Below are positions 7,707 to 14,865 of a DNA stretch of 64,000 nucleotides, piece by piece (within the stretch, counting starts at the first letter, position 1; every line of letters begins with the position of its first letter). A program made the position numbers and the translations under genes. Location of the stretch: assembly GCA_049510975.1 (NCBI GenBank), contig JBEKYM010000001.1, forward strand, positions 62,001-126,000, read 5' to 3'. The notes below the pieces were generated by a model, which saw nothing but the letters and a program-made list of their open reading frames with translations, made no database searches and was not told the origin of the DNA. The DNA comes from JAKACA01 sp049510975. GTDB taxonomy: Bacteria; Actinomycetota; Acidimicrobiia; Acidimicrobiales; Bog-793.

Positions 7707-7795
7707 CGTACGCTTGTTCGCTGACACCATCGAACCACGAACGACTGTTCGTTGTCAACCGGCGTTCGAACGCACGTTCCACGAACGAATGTTTG
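7707..7795. promoter_or_regulatory. Cluster of four LexA (SOS) boxes
   Basis: The divergent promoter region has four CGAAC-N4-GTTCG type palindromes: 7707-7720 (CGTAC-N4-GTTCG), 7738-7751 (perfect), 7767-7780 (CGAAC-N4-GTTCC) and 7782-7795 (CGAAC-N4-GTTTG). This is the actinobacterial and Bacillus LexA operator. Spacings between starts are 31, 29 and 15 bases. They lie between the LysM gene on the minus strand and lexA on the plus strand, so LexA probably represses both. Confidence 0.85.
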
Positions 7796-7854
7796 CAATT
7801 GACCTCGGTCGTCGCTACCGTGGTCGCAACGACGGCCGATACCAGGAGGTCTGG

Positions 7855-8487
7855 ATGTCCGAGGCGAGCTTGACCGGCAAGCGCCGAAAGATTCTCGAAT
7901 TCATCGCCGACTCGATCAGAGAGCGCGGCTATCCGCCCTCGGTTCGGGAGATCGGCGAGGCCGTCGGTCTGACGTCCCCCTCGACGGTGCATGCCCACCT
8001 CAAGGTCCTGCAGCGAGACGGCTACCTCAGCAAGGATGCCGAACGGCCGAGAACGATCGTGGTGAGCTTCGAACCTCAATCCGGTGCAGCGCTGGCGGTC
8101 CGGCCGGCCGCACACGTGCCTCTCGTCGGCCACGTGGCCGCCGGGACCGGCGTCATCGCCGAGGAGTCGGTCGAGGACGTGCTCCCGCTGCCCGAGGACT
8201 TCACCGGCCCAGGTGAGCTCTTCATGTTGAAGGTCCGCGGCGAGTCCATGATCGACGCCGGCATCCTCGATGGCGACTACGTCGTCGTTCGCCGCCAGCC
8301 GGAAGCCGAGCCGGGGGAGATCGTCGTCGCCGGCATCAACGGCGAGGAGGCCACCGTGAAGACCTTCAAGCGCCGACGCGGCAAGGTTGTGCTCGTCCCG
8401 GCGAACCCGAGCCTGACCGAGATGGAGTACCGCCCCGACGAGGTCGAGATCTACGGGAAGGTCGTCACTGTTCTTCGCCGGCTCTGA
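7855..8487 (+). CDS. lexA: LexA repressor
   Basis: LexA is the SOS repressor, which cleaves itself when RecA filaments form. The 210-residue protein has an N-terminal winged helix (about 1-65, KRRKILEFIADSIRERGYPPSVREIG), the Ala96-Gly97 cleavage site in GHVAAGTGV, and the catalytic dyad Ser131 (RGESMIDAG) and Lys169 (ATVKTF). All functional residues are present. The ATG has an AGGAGGT site 4 bases upstream. Four boxes at 7707-7795 predict autoregulation. It converges with dapE across a 233-base gap. Confidence 0.97.
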   Translation: MSEASLTGKRRKILEFIADSIRERGYPPSVREIGEAVGLTSPSTVHAHLKVLQRDGYLSKDAERPRTIVVSFEPQSGAALAVRPAAHVPLVGHVAAGTGVIAEESVEDVLPLPEDFTGPGELFMLKVRGESMIDAGILDGDYVVVRRQPEAEPGEIVVAGINGEEATVKTFKRRRGKVVLVPANPSLTEMEYRPDEVEIYGKVVTVLRRL

Positions 8488-8656
8488 GACGCCTACGACG
8501 CCGGCGGGGATCGGCCGAGCGGCGCGGCCACCGGTTCCGCCGCTCGCCTCCCACGACCGATGTGCCATGGGGACAACCGTAAAGATGGGGTGTGTCAACA
8601 CCAGATCCCCAGCTCAGAGCCTGCCCGAACGCAGAGACGGGAGGCTCACCCGAGTC

Positions 8657-8707
8657 CGCGGCGGCGGGGTGGCACGCCCGCGACGCCAAGAGTCTGACGC
8701 CGCCGCG
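8657..8707. terminator. Possible terminator hairpin between lexA and dapE
   Basis: A perfect 10-bp inverted repeat (8657-8666 with 8698-8707) with a 31-base loop lies in the 233-base gap between the convergent lexA and dapE. There is no clear T-run, so a terminator role is only suggested. Nothing else of note is visible in this gap. Confidence 0.3.
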
Positions 8708-8720
8708 CTGGCGCAGAGCG

Positions 8721-9821
8721 TCAGGTGTCGGCTGAGGTCAGCACGCTGCGGAGCGTCCGGTAGGCCAGCTCCAAGTCGCTTCGATCGACGCACTCGCCGG
8801 CAGAGTGCGCCAAGGTCGGCTCGCCCGGTCCGAAGTTGGCAGCCGGGGTGCCGCGTGCGCTGAAGAAGCTCACGTCCGTCCAGCCCAGCTTCGCTCGTGG
8901 TGGCGAAACCGACGCCGCCACGAGGCGAGCGAGCAACGGGTGGCCGAGTCCCGGCGCTGCCGCCAGCGAAGACGCCCCCAGCGTCAACCGGTCGCCTCGG
9001 GCCGCGTCGAGACCAGGCGACAGCAGCGACTCGATGCTCGCAAAGGCCTGTCCGACGCTGACGTCTGGCGCGAACCGGTGATTGAGCACGAGCCGCGCCG
9101 AGTCGGGCACGACGTTGTTCGCCACGCCTCCCTCCACCGCGACGGCCTGCAGCGCCTCTCGGAATTCGCAGCCGTCGATGACGGGCCGGCGACCTTCGTA
9201 GGCCGCCACGGCCGCCAGCACCGGGGCCAACCGTTGGATGGCATTGACTCCCATCCAGGGTCGGGCCGTGTGAGCGCGAGCGCCGCGCAGCTCCAGGTCC
9301 ACCCGCAGCACGCCCTGACAGCCGGCTTCCACGACCGAGGCGGTCGGCTCGCCGAGCACGGCGGCATCGGCCTGCAACCAGTCCGGTGCCTCCGACTCGA
9401 TCTCGCCCAAGCCGGAGTGGCGTTGGTCGACCTCCTCGCAGACGTAGGCGATGAACGTCACGTCGACGCTCGGGGCCTCGAGGTTGCGGGCGAGCTCGGC
9501 CATGACGGCGAGTCCGCCCTTCATGTCGGCGGCGCCGAGGCCATGGCACACGCCGGCGTCGACGACGGCGCGCTCGTTGCCGTTCGCCGGGACCGTGTCG
9601 AGATGGCCTGCCAGCATCAGGCGCATCGGGCGACCGAAGCGCGTGCGGGCCAGGACGTTGTTGCCGAGCCGCAGCACCTCGAGATGGGTGGCGCCGGACA
9701 GCATCGCCTCGATCCGGTCGGCGATCGCCTGTTCGTGGTGGCTCACCGACGGGATGTCGACGAGCTCGGCGGTGAGGCCGAGCAGATCAGGCACCGGAGC
9801 GACGTCGGCGAGCACCGTCAC
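8721..9821 (-). CDS. dapE: Succinyl-diaminopimelate desuccinylase
   Basis: DapE hydrolyses N-succinyl-LL-diaminopimelate to LL-DAP in the succinylase branch of lysine and peptidoglycan synthesis. The 366-residue M20 metallopeptidase has the two-metal ligands in AGHLDTVP, GAADMKGG and CEEVD, and the dimerisation lid in the middle. Its GTG start overlaps the dapD stop (GTGA), and dapD and dapC are close by, which settles the substrate better than sequence alone, since M20 paralogues are common. It is the last gene of a dapD-dapE pair and converges on lexA. Confidence 0.9.
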   Translation of the reverse strand: MTVLADVAPVPDLLGLTAELVDIPSVSHHEQAIADRIEAMLSGATHLEVLRLGNNVLARTRFGRPMRLMLAGHLDTVPANGNERAVVDAGVCHGLGAADMKGGLAVMAELARNLEAPSVDVTFIAYVCEEVDQRHSGLGEIESEAPDWLQADAAVLGEPTASVVEAGCQGVLRVDLELRGARAHTARPWMGVNAIQRLAPVLAAVAAYEGRRPVIDGCEFREALQAVAVEGGVANNVVPDSARLVLNHRFAPDVSVGQAFASIESLLSPGLDAARGDRLTLGASSLAAAPGLGHPLLARLVAASVSPPRAKLGWTDVSFFSARGTPAANFGPGEPTLAHSAGECVDRSDLELAYRTLRSVLTSADT

Positions 9822-10660
9822 GCTGACACTCCGTGGCTCCGGAGGATCTCGTTCAGCTGCGCCTTGTCATGACGTTCGCCCTCGGTGAGCCGGCGGAGCA
9901 CGAGCACGCACGGAAGGAAGAACTCCCCGCCTGGGAGCTCCTTGCGGCGCATCGCAGCCACCGCCACGCTCCAGGGTGGCACGATGCCCCGGCTCAGCTC
10001 CTCTCCCGTCTCGCCGTCGACGACCGGGATGGACGGGTTGAGGATCGTGCCCTCGCCGAGCACCGCCCCGCGCCCGACGCGAGCGCCTTGGGTGATCATC
10101 GAGCGGCTCCCGATGAGGACATCGTCCTCGACGACCACCGGCACGGCGTTCGCAGGCTCGAGCACGCCGCCGATGCCGACACCGCCGGAGAGGTGCACTC
10201 GCTCGCCGATCTGAGCACACGAACCGACGGTGGCCCAGGTGTCGACCATCGTGCCGGCGCCGACTCGCGCACCGATGTTGACGTAGCTCGGCATGAGGAT
10301 GACTCCCCGCCCGAGAAACGACCCCCATCTGGCCGAAGCTCCCGGGACCACGCGGACTCCGGCGGCGGCAAAGTCGTGCTTGAGGGGCACTTTGTCGGCG
10401 TACTCGAAGGGGCCAAGCTCGACGGTCGAGACTTCGGCGAGAAGAAACCACAGCAGGATCGCCTGCTTCAGCCACTCGTTCACGACCACCGGTGAACGGC
10501 CGGTCTTGCCGGCGTCGTCGCTCGCCTCGGCGACGCGGCACTCGCCGGAGTCGAGGAGATCGATGGCTTGCGCCGCGAGCCGGCGGGCGTCGCCGTCGGC
10601 CGGCGAGAGCTCGGAGCGTCGCGACCACAGCTCCTCGATGCCGGAACGAAGTGTGTTCAC
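9818..10660 (-). CDS. dapD: 2,3,4,5-tetrahydropyridine-2,6-dicarboxylate N-succinyltransferase
   Basis: DapD transfers succinyl from succinyl-CoA to tetrahydrodipicolinate. The 280-residue protein resembles the E. coli type throughout: a helical N-terminal part, then a left-handed beta-helix with MPSYVNIGA, GTMVDTWATVGSCAQIG and HLSGGVGIGGVLEP. The GTG at 10660 is chosen because homology begins there (NTLRSGIEELW). Seven bases upstream lies TAGCTT, a -10-like hexamer that would give a leaderless mRNA. It is coupled to dapE. Many actinobacteria carry a different, longer DapD type, so the E. coli-like form is notable. Confidence 0.95.
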   Translation of the reverse strand: MNTLRSGIEELWSRRSELSPADGDARRLAAQAIDLLDSGECRVAEASDDAGKTGRSPVVVNEWLKQAILLWFLLAEVSTVELGPFEYADKVPLKHDFAAAGVRVVPGASARWGSFLGRGVILMPSYVNIGARVGAGTMVDTWATVGSCAQIGERVHLSGGVGIGGVLEPANAVPVVVEDDVLIGSRSMITQGARVGRGAVLGEGTILNPSIPVVDGETGEELSRGIVPPWSVAVAAMRRKELPGGEFFLPCVLVLRRLTEGERHDKAQLNEILRSHGVSA

Positions 10661-10698
10661 GCCGCCGAAGCTACCGGCCGCAGCAGCCGGAGAGGAAC

Positions 10699-10727
10699 TT
10701 GTCGGGGGCACGACCGCCACCTACGCT
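10699..10727 (+). promoter_or_regulatory. Leaderless-type promoter of the dienelactone hydrolase gene
   Basis: TTGTCG (10699-10704), a 17-base spacer and TACGCT (10722-10727) form a good -35/-10 pair. The -10 ends 6 bases before the ATG at 10734, so transcription would begin at or next to the start codon. Confidence 0.55.
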
Positions 10728-10733
10728 CCGCCC

Positions 10734-11579
10734 ATGCCAGACCCCCATCCGGACTCGCCGTCGTCTGGAGGAAGTACCGAGGGCATGCCGGCACCGCTGC
10801 ACGGCTACGCCCGTTCGCCGTTCACGGCCCTCGGCGCCACTCGCGACGTCTATCGAACCGGCAGCGGTCCTGCCGTCATCGTCATCAGCGAGATCCCGGG
10901 CATCACCCCGAACGTGGCCGAGTTCGGCCGGAGGGTCGCATCGATCGGCTGCACGGCCGTGCTGCCCCACCTGTTCGGCATCCCCGGCGCCGAACCGACG
11001 GTCGGCAACGCCCTGAAGGTGGCCGCCCACGCCTGTATCTCGCGGGAGTTCTCGACGTTCGCGCTCCGGCGCACGAGCCCGATCACGGCGTGGCTGAGAG
11101 TCTTGGCGACGGCATCCCGGGACGAGTACGGCGGTCCTGGAGTGGGCGCCGTGGGAATGTGCCTGACGGGGGGTTTCGCGCTGGCGATGATGGTCGATGA
11201 GGTTGTGCTGGCACCTGTGCTGTCACAACCGTCCCTCCCTTTCGCCCTCGGTGCCGCCCGCAAGGGCGATGTCGGCGTGAGTGACGGCGACCTCGACCGT
11301 GCTCGGCAGCGTTGCGACAACGAGGATCTCTGCGTGCTCGGATTGCGCTTCACGGGCGACAAGGCCGTGCCGGCGGAGCGTTTCCAGAGGTTGCGGGACG
11401 CGCTCGGCGATCACTTCGTCGCCGTCGAGATCGACTCCTCGACGGGCAATGCCGACGGCTACCGCAAAACCGCACACTCCGTCCTCACCGAGGACCTCAA
11501 GGACGAGCCGGGAACGGCGACACGAGCGGCGCTCGATCAGGTGCTGGATCTGTTCAGAGCCAAGCTGCTGGTGCCCTGA
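10734..11579 (+). CDS. Dienelactone hydrolase family protein
   Basis: This 281-residue alpha/beta hydrolase has the nucleophile elbow GMCLTGGFAL with Cys as nucleophile, a likely acid in LRFTGDKAVPAERF and a His in TAHSVLTEDL near the C-terminus, the Cys-Asp-His triad of the dienelactone hydrolase family. Family members open lactone rings in chloroaromatic degradation, but most genomic copies have unknown substrates, and no catabolic genes are near. ATG 10734 follows a leaderless-type promoter; an internal ATG at 10785 is the alternative. The last 26 bases overlap the 3' end of the opposing dapC. Confidence 0.8.
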   Translation: MPDPHPDSPSSGGSTEGMPAPLHGYARSPFTALGATRDVYRTGSGPAVIVISEIPGITPNVAEFGRRVASIGCTAVLPHLFGIPGAEPTVGNALKVAAHACISREFSTFALRRTSPITAWLRVLATASRDEYGGPGVGAVGMCLTGGFALAMMVDEVVLAPVLSQPSLPFALGAARKGDVGVSDGDLDRARQRCDNEDLCVLGLRFTGDKAVPAERFQRLRDALGDHFVAVEIDSSTGNADGYRKTAHSVLTEDLKDEPGTATRAALDQVLDLFRAKLLVP

Positions 11580-12732
11580 GCAGGCGTTCGGCCGCCAGCT
11601 GGAGGCGTGCCATCGGCTGCACCATGGCGAGGCGAAGGTGGCTCGTCCCGGCGGGGCCATAGGCGTCCCCGGGGCTCCCGAGCACGCCCGCCGCCTTCGC
11701 GAGGTACCGGCCGAGGGCAAAAGCTGGGCTGCTCGCCGGCTCGGCGTGCAGCGCCGGCGGGACCGGCACCCAGAGATAGAACGAGCCGCCCGGCAGCTCG
11801 ACCGGGATGCCGGCCTCGGCGAGCCAGGCGGCAAATCGTTGCAGTCGTTCGAGGTAGACCGCCCGCTGGTCGTCGACATGGATGTCATCGGAGAAGGCGA
11901 CGGCGGCGGCGTGCTGCACGGGCCCGGGCACCATGAACCCCGCATGACGGCGGACCGCGGCCAGGTAGCCGACGATGTCCGGGTCGCCGGCGATCACGCC
12001 GACGCGAAGGCCGGCGAGGTTGGAGCGTTTCGACAGCGAGTGGACGGCGATGAGCCCGCTGTCGCCGTGCTGGAGGATCGTCCGGCGGGGCGAGGCCCAG
12101 GTGAACTCGGCGTAGCACTCGTCGGAGAACACCGGAACATCGTGCGCCTGACCCCAGGCCGCCACGGCACTCAGATCCTCGAGTTGGCCGCCAGGATTGC
12201 CAGGGCTGTTGACCCACAGGCACAGCGCTCGCTCGGCATCCTCACCGTCGATGGCTGACACGTCCATGCGACCGTCGGCCGTCGCCGGCACGGTGACTGC
12301 TCGGCAGCCGGCGAGCACCGCCCCCATCTCGTAGGTCGGGTAGGCGAGCGATGGGTAGAGCACGGTGTCACGCTGTGGGTGGCGCAGCCTGAGCCAGTGG
12401 GGCACGCCGGCGACGAGCTCCTTCGTGCCGATGCAGGCCGCAATGGCCGCCGGCGAGATGTTCACGCCGAGGCGGCGCTCCATCCAGCCCGCAGCGGCCT
12501 CCCGCAACTCCAGCGACCCGAGAGACGTCGGGTAGCCCCGCTCCGTGCCCGAGTGTGCCAGCGCCTCGACCACGGCGGCGGGCGGTGGGTCGCACGGCGT
12601 CCCGACGGAGAGATCCACGACCCCGCCTTCGTGCACCGCGGCCAGCTCGGAGAGCTCGGTCAGCTTGTCGAAGGGGTAGACAGGCGGCACGAAACCCGCC
12701 TCGGTCCGGGCGGCTCTGCTCGTCACGCTCAT
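11554..12732 (-). CDS. dapC: Succinyldiaminopimelate transaminase (DapC-type class I aminotransferase)
   Basis: A PLP enzyme that would form N-succinyl-LL-DAP from N-succinyl-2-amino-6-ketopimelate. The 392-residue protein shows the fold-type I markers: substrate loop DLSVGTPCDPPP, NSPGNPGG, SDECYAEF, and the PLP lysine in HSLSKRSNLAGLRVG. The DLSVGTP form is typical of actinobacterial DapC. The ATG overlaps the hflX stop (ATGA). Its 3' end overlaps the convergent hydrolase gene by 26 bases. With dapD, dapE and dapF in the same 6 kb, assignment to the succinylase pathway is strong. Confidence 0.9.
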   Translation of the reverse strand: MSVTSRAARTEAGFVPPVYPFDKLTELSELAAVHEGGVVDLSVGTPCDPPPAAVVEALAHSGTERGYPTSLGSLELREAAAGWMERRLGVNISPAAIAACIGTKELVAGVPHWLRLRHPQRDTVLYPSLAYPTYEMGAVLAGCRAVTVPATADGRMDVSAIDGEDAERALCLWVNSPGNPGGQLEDLSAVAAWGQAHDVPVFSDECYAEFTWASPRRTILQHGDSGLIAVHSLSKRSNLAGLRVGVIAGDPDIVGYLAAVRRHAGFMVPGPVQHAAAVAFSDDIHVDDQRAVYLERLQRFAAWLAEAGIPVELPGGSFYLWVPVPPALHAEPASSPAFALGRYLAKAAGVLGSPGDAYGPAGTSHLRLAMVQPMARLQLAAERLLRAPAAWL

Positions 12733-13991
12733 GGTCTTCTGAACTCCTCGAAACGTCGGATCCCTTCGTCGTCCAGCCTCGCGCGAACGACGACGTCTTC
12801 CCCTACGTATCTCTCGTCGAGGACCTCGCCCTGGCGGTGCAGAGCCGCCAGTACGTCGCCTCGCCCGACCGGCACCGACAGCTCGACGGTTCGGTCGTAG
12901 GCGCGCAGGCGGTCGGCGACGGTGCGCAACAGCTCGGCGACGCCGCGCCCCGTGAGGGCCGAGAACGACACGGCACCCGGGTAAGCGGCGGCGAGTCTGG
13001 CTGCCTCACGGGGTGCCCGGTCAGCCTTGTTGATCGCCAGCAGCTCAGGCACTTCGTTGGCGCCGATCTCGTTGAGCACGCTCCGAACCGCCTCGATCTG
13101 CCCGACCGGATCGGTGGCGGCCCCGTCGACGACGTGCACGAGCAGGTCGGCCGTGCTCACGACTTCGAGGGTCGCATGAAACGCGTCCACGAGCAGGTGA
13201 GGCAACTTGCGCACGAAACCGACCGTGTCGGAGAACAGCACCGTCTCCCCACCCGGCAGCTCGAGGCGGCGCGTGCGCGGGTCGAGCGTCGAGAAGAGCC
13301 GGTTCTCGACGAGGACGTCGGCGGCGGTCAACCGGTTGAGGAGCGTCGACTTGCCGGCGTTGGTGTAGCCGACGAGCGACACTTCGCGGTTGGCGCTCCG
13401 GGCCCTCGAGCGCCGCTGGGTCCGGCGCGTCTCCTCCAGATCCCTGAGCTCGCTCTCGAGCTTGCGCATCCGGCGCATGATGCGGCGCCGATCCTCCTCG
13501 AGCTGGGTTTCGCCCGGGCCTCTCGTCCCGATGCGGCCCGCCTGCTGGGAGAGGGTGATGCCCCGGCCGCGAAGCCTCGGCAGCCGGTACTGCGAGAGCG
13601 CCAGTTCTACTTGTGCCTTGCCCTCTTCGGTTCGGGCGTTCTGGGCGAAGATGTCGAGGATCACTGCCGTGCGGTCGATGGCGGTGCGGCCGAGCATCTT
13701 CTCGAGGTTGCGCTGCTGAGCGGGAGAGAGCTCATCGTCGAACACGACCGTGTCGGCGTCGACCGCCTCCGAGAGCTGGCGAAGCTCTGTCGCCTTGCCG
13801 TGGCCGATGTAGGTGGCCGGGTCCGGCGCTTCTCGGCGCTGGATCACCCGCCCGACCTCGTCGGCCCCGGCGGTGTCGACGAGCAGAGCGAGCTCGTCGA
13901 GGCTCGCTTCCACCTCGGCCGTGGTGCGCGGCCACATCACGACGCCGACGAGGACGATCTTCTCCCGGAAACTCCGCTCGATGAGGCTCAT
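12729..13991 (-). CDS. hflX: GTPase HflX
   Basis: HflX is a ribosome-associated GTPase that splits stalled or hibernating 70S ribosomes. The 420-residue protein has the N-terminal HflX domain with the glycine-rich ATP-binding segment (ITLSQQAGRIGTRGPGETQLE), a coiled linker, and a complete G domain: G1 GYTNAGKS, G3 DTVGF, G4 NKAD. The gene is followed by dapC with ATGA overlap and preceded by dapF. The next upstream genes, miaA and hpf, are also linked to hflX function; miaA and hflX are clustered in many bacteria, as here. Confidence 0.95.
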   Translation of the reverse strand: MSLIERSFREKIVLVGVVMWPRTTAEVEASLDELALLVDTAGADEVGRVIQRREAPDPATYIGHGKATELRQLSEAVDADTVVFDDELSPAQQRNLEKMLGRTAIDRTAVILDIFAQNARTEEGKAQVELALSQYRLPRLRGRGITLSQQAGRIGTRGPGETQLEEDRRRIMRRMRKLESELRDLEETRRTQRRSRARSANREVSLVGYTNAGKSTLLNRLTAADVLVENRLFSTLDPRTRRLELPGGETVLFSDTVGFVRKLPHLLVDAFHATLEVVSTADLLVHVVDGAATDPVGQIEAVRSVLNEIGANEVPELLAINKADRAPREAARLAAAYPGAVSFSALTGRGVAELLRTVADRLRAYDRTVELSVPVGRGDVLAALHRQGEVLDERYVGEDVVVRARLDDEGIRRFEEFRRP

Positions 13992-14010
13992 CGGCCCCTC
14001 GACAGTTTCG

Positions 14011-14865
14011 TCAAACGAGGGCGACGATCTCGCTCGGAGCGAGCTCGACCGAGAACACCCGGCGTGCCGGTCCGGACAGGAACGCCTTCGGAGCCAAGGG
14101 ATCGGCGCCCTCGAGCTCGACCACGAGCGTCCCGCCTGGGTTGCGAACCGGAACGCAGTCGCCCACGAGCCCTGCGGCTCGGGCAGCTGCTGCCGCGGCG
14201 CAGCTCCCCGAGCCGCAGGCTCGAGTCAGGCCGGCGCCACGTTCCCAGACGAGAAGATCGAGCCCGCCCGAGCGATCGGGCGCAACGACTTCGACGTTCT
14301 GGCCTCCGGCGCGGTCGCCCTCGAGCGCCGGACCGATCCGCGCGATGTCGACGCCGTCGAGCGATGGTCCGATCATGACGAGATGCGGGTTGCCGACCTC
14401 GACGCGGCGGGCCTCGAAGGCATCCCCGAGCGCGGGCGCCGGTTCCGCCGGCCCGACCGTGACGGCTCCCATCTCGGCTCGCACCATGGTCGATCCGGCA
14501 CCGAGGCTGTCGAGCACGGTGACGAGGCGAGGTCCGGCATCGGTTCCGATGAGGATCTCCGGGCCGGACGTCACGCCCGCATCCACCAGAGCAAGCGCCA
14601 AGCAGCGCAGTCCGTTGCCGCTCGTCTCGGCCCGCCCGCCGTCAGCATTGCGCAGCTCCATCACGACATCCGGTTGCCGGCCGCTGCCCGCCGGGGAAGC
14701 CCGTCGCACGACCATGATCCCGTCGGCGCCGATACCCCGATGGCGGTCGCAGACCGCCGTCACGAAGTCAGCATCGAGCTCGTCCCCGCCCGGCAGGGCG
14801 CCAGGATCGAGGGCAACGAGGAAGTCGTTGCCGAGCGCCTCGTATTTGAGCAACAGAGCCGTCAT
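14011..14865 (-). CDS. dapF: Diaminopimelate epimerase (variant with Ser at first catalytic Cys)
   Basis: DapF interconverts LL- and meso-DAP with two cysteines acting as base and acid. The 284-residue protein has the expected two-lobed pattern: KYEALGNDFLV at the start, RNADGGRAETSGNGLRC in the first lobe and TRACGSGSCAAAA in the second. The second catalytic cysteine (Cys217) is present. At the first site, where C-G-N-G is usual, residue 82 is Ser. This may be a lineage variant or a change in activity. The ATG at 14865 overlaps the miaA stop by one base (TGATG). Upstream in-frame codons belong to miaA. Confidence 0.9.
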   Translation of the reverse strand: MTALLLKYEALGNDFLVALDPGALPGGDELDADFVTAVCDRHRGIGADGIMVVRRASPAGSGRQPDVVMELRNADGGRAETSGNGLRCLALALVDAGVTSGPEILIGTDAGPRLVTVLDSLGAGSTMVRAEMGAVTVGPAEPAPALGDAFEARRVEVGNPHLVMIGPSLDGVDIARIGPALEGDRAGGQNVEVVAPDRSGGLDLLVWERGAGLTRACGSGSCAAAAAARAAGLVGDCVPVRNPGGTLVVELEGADPLAPKAFLSGPARRVFSVELAPSEIVALV

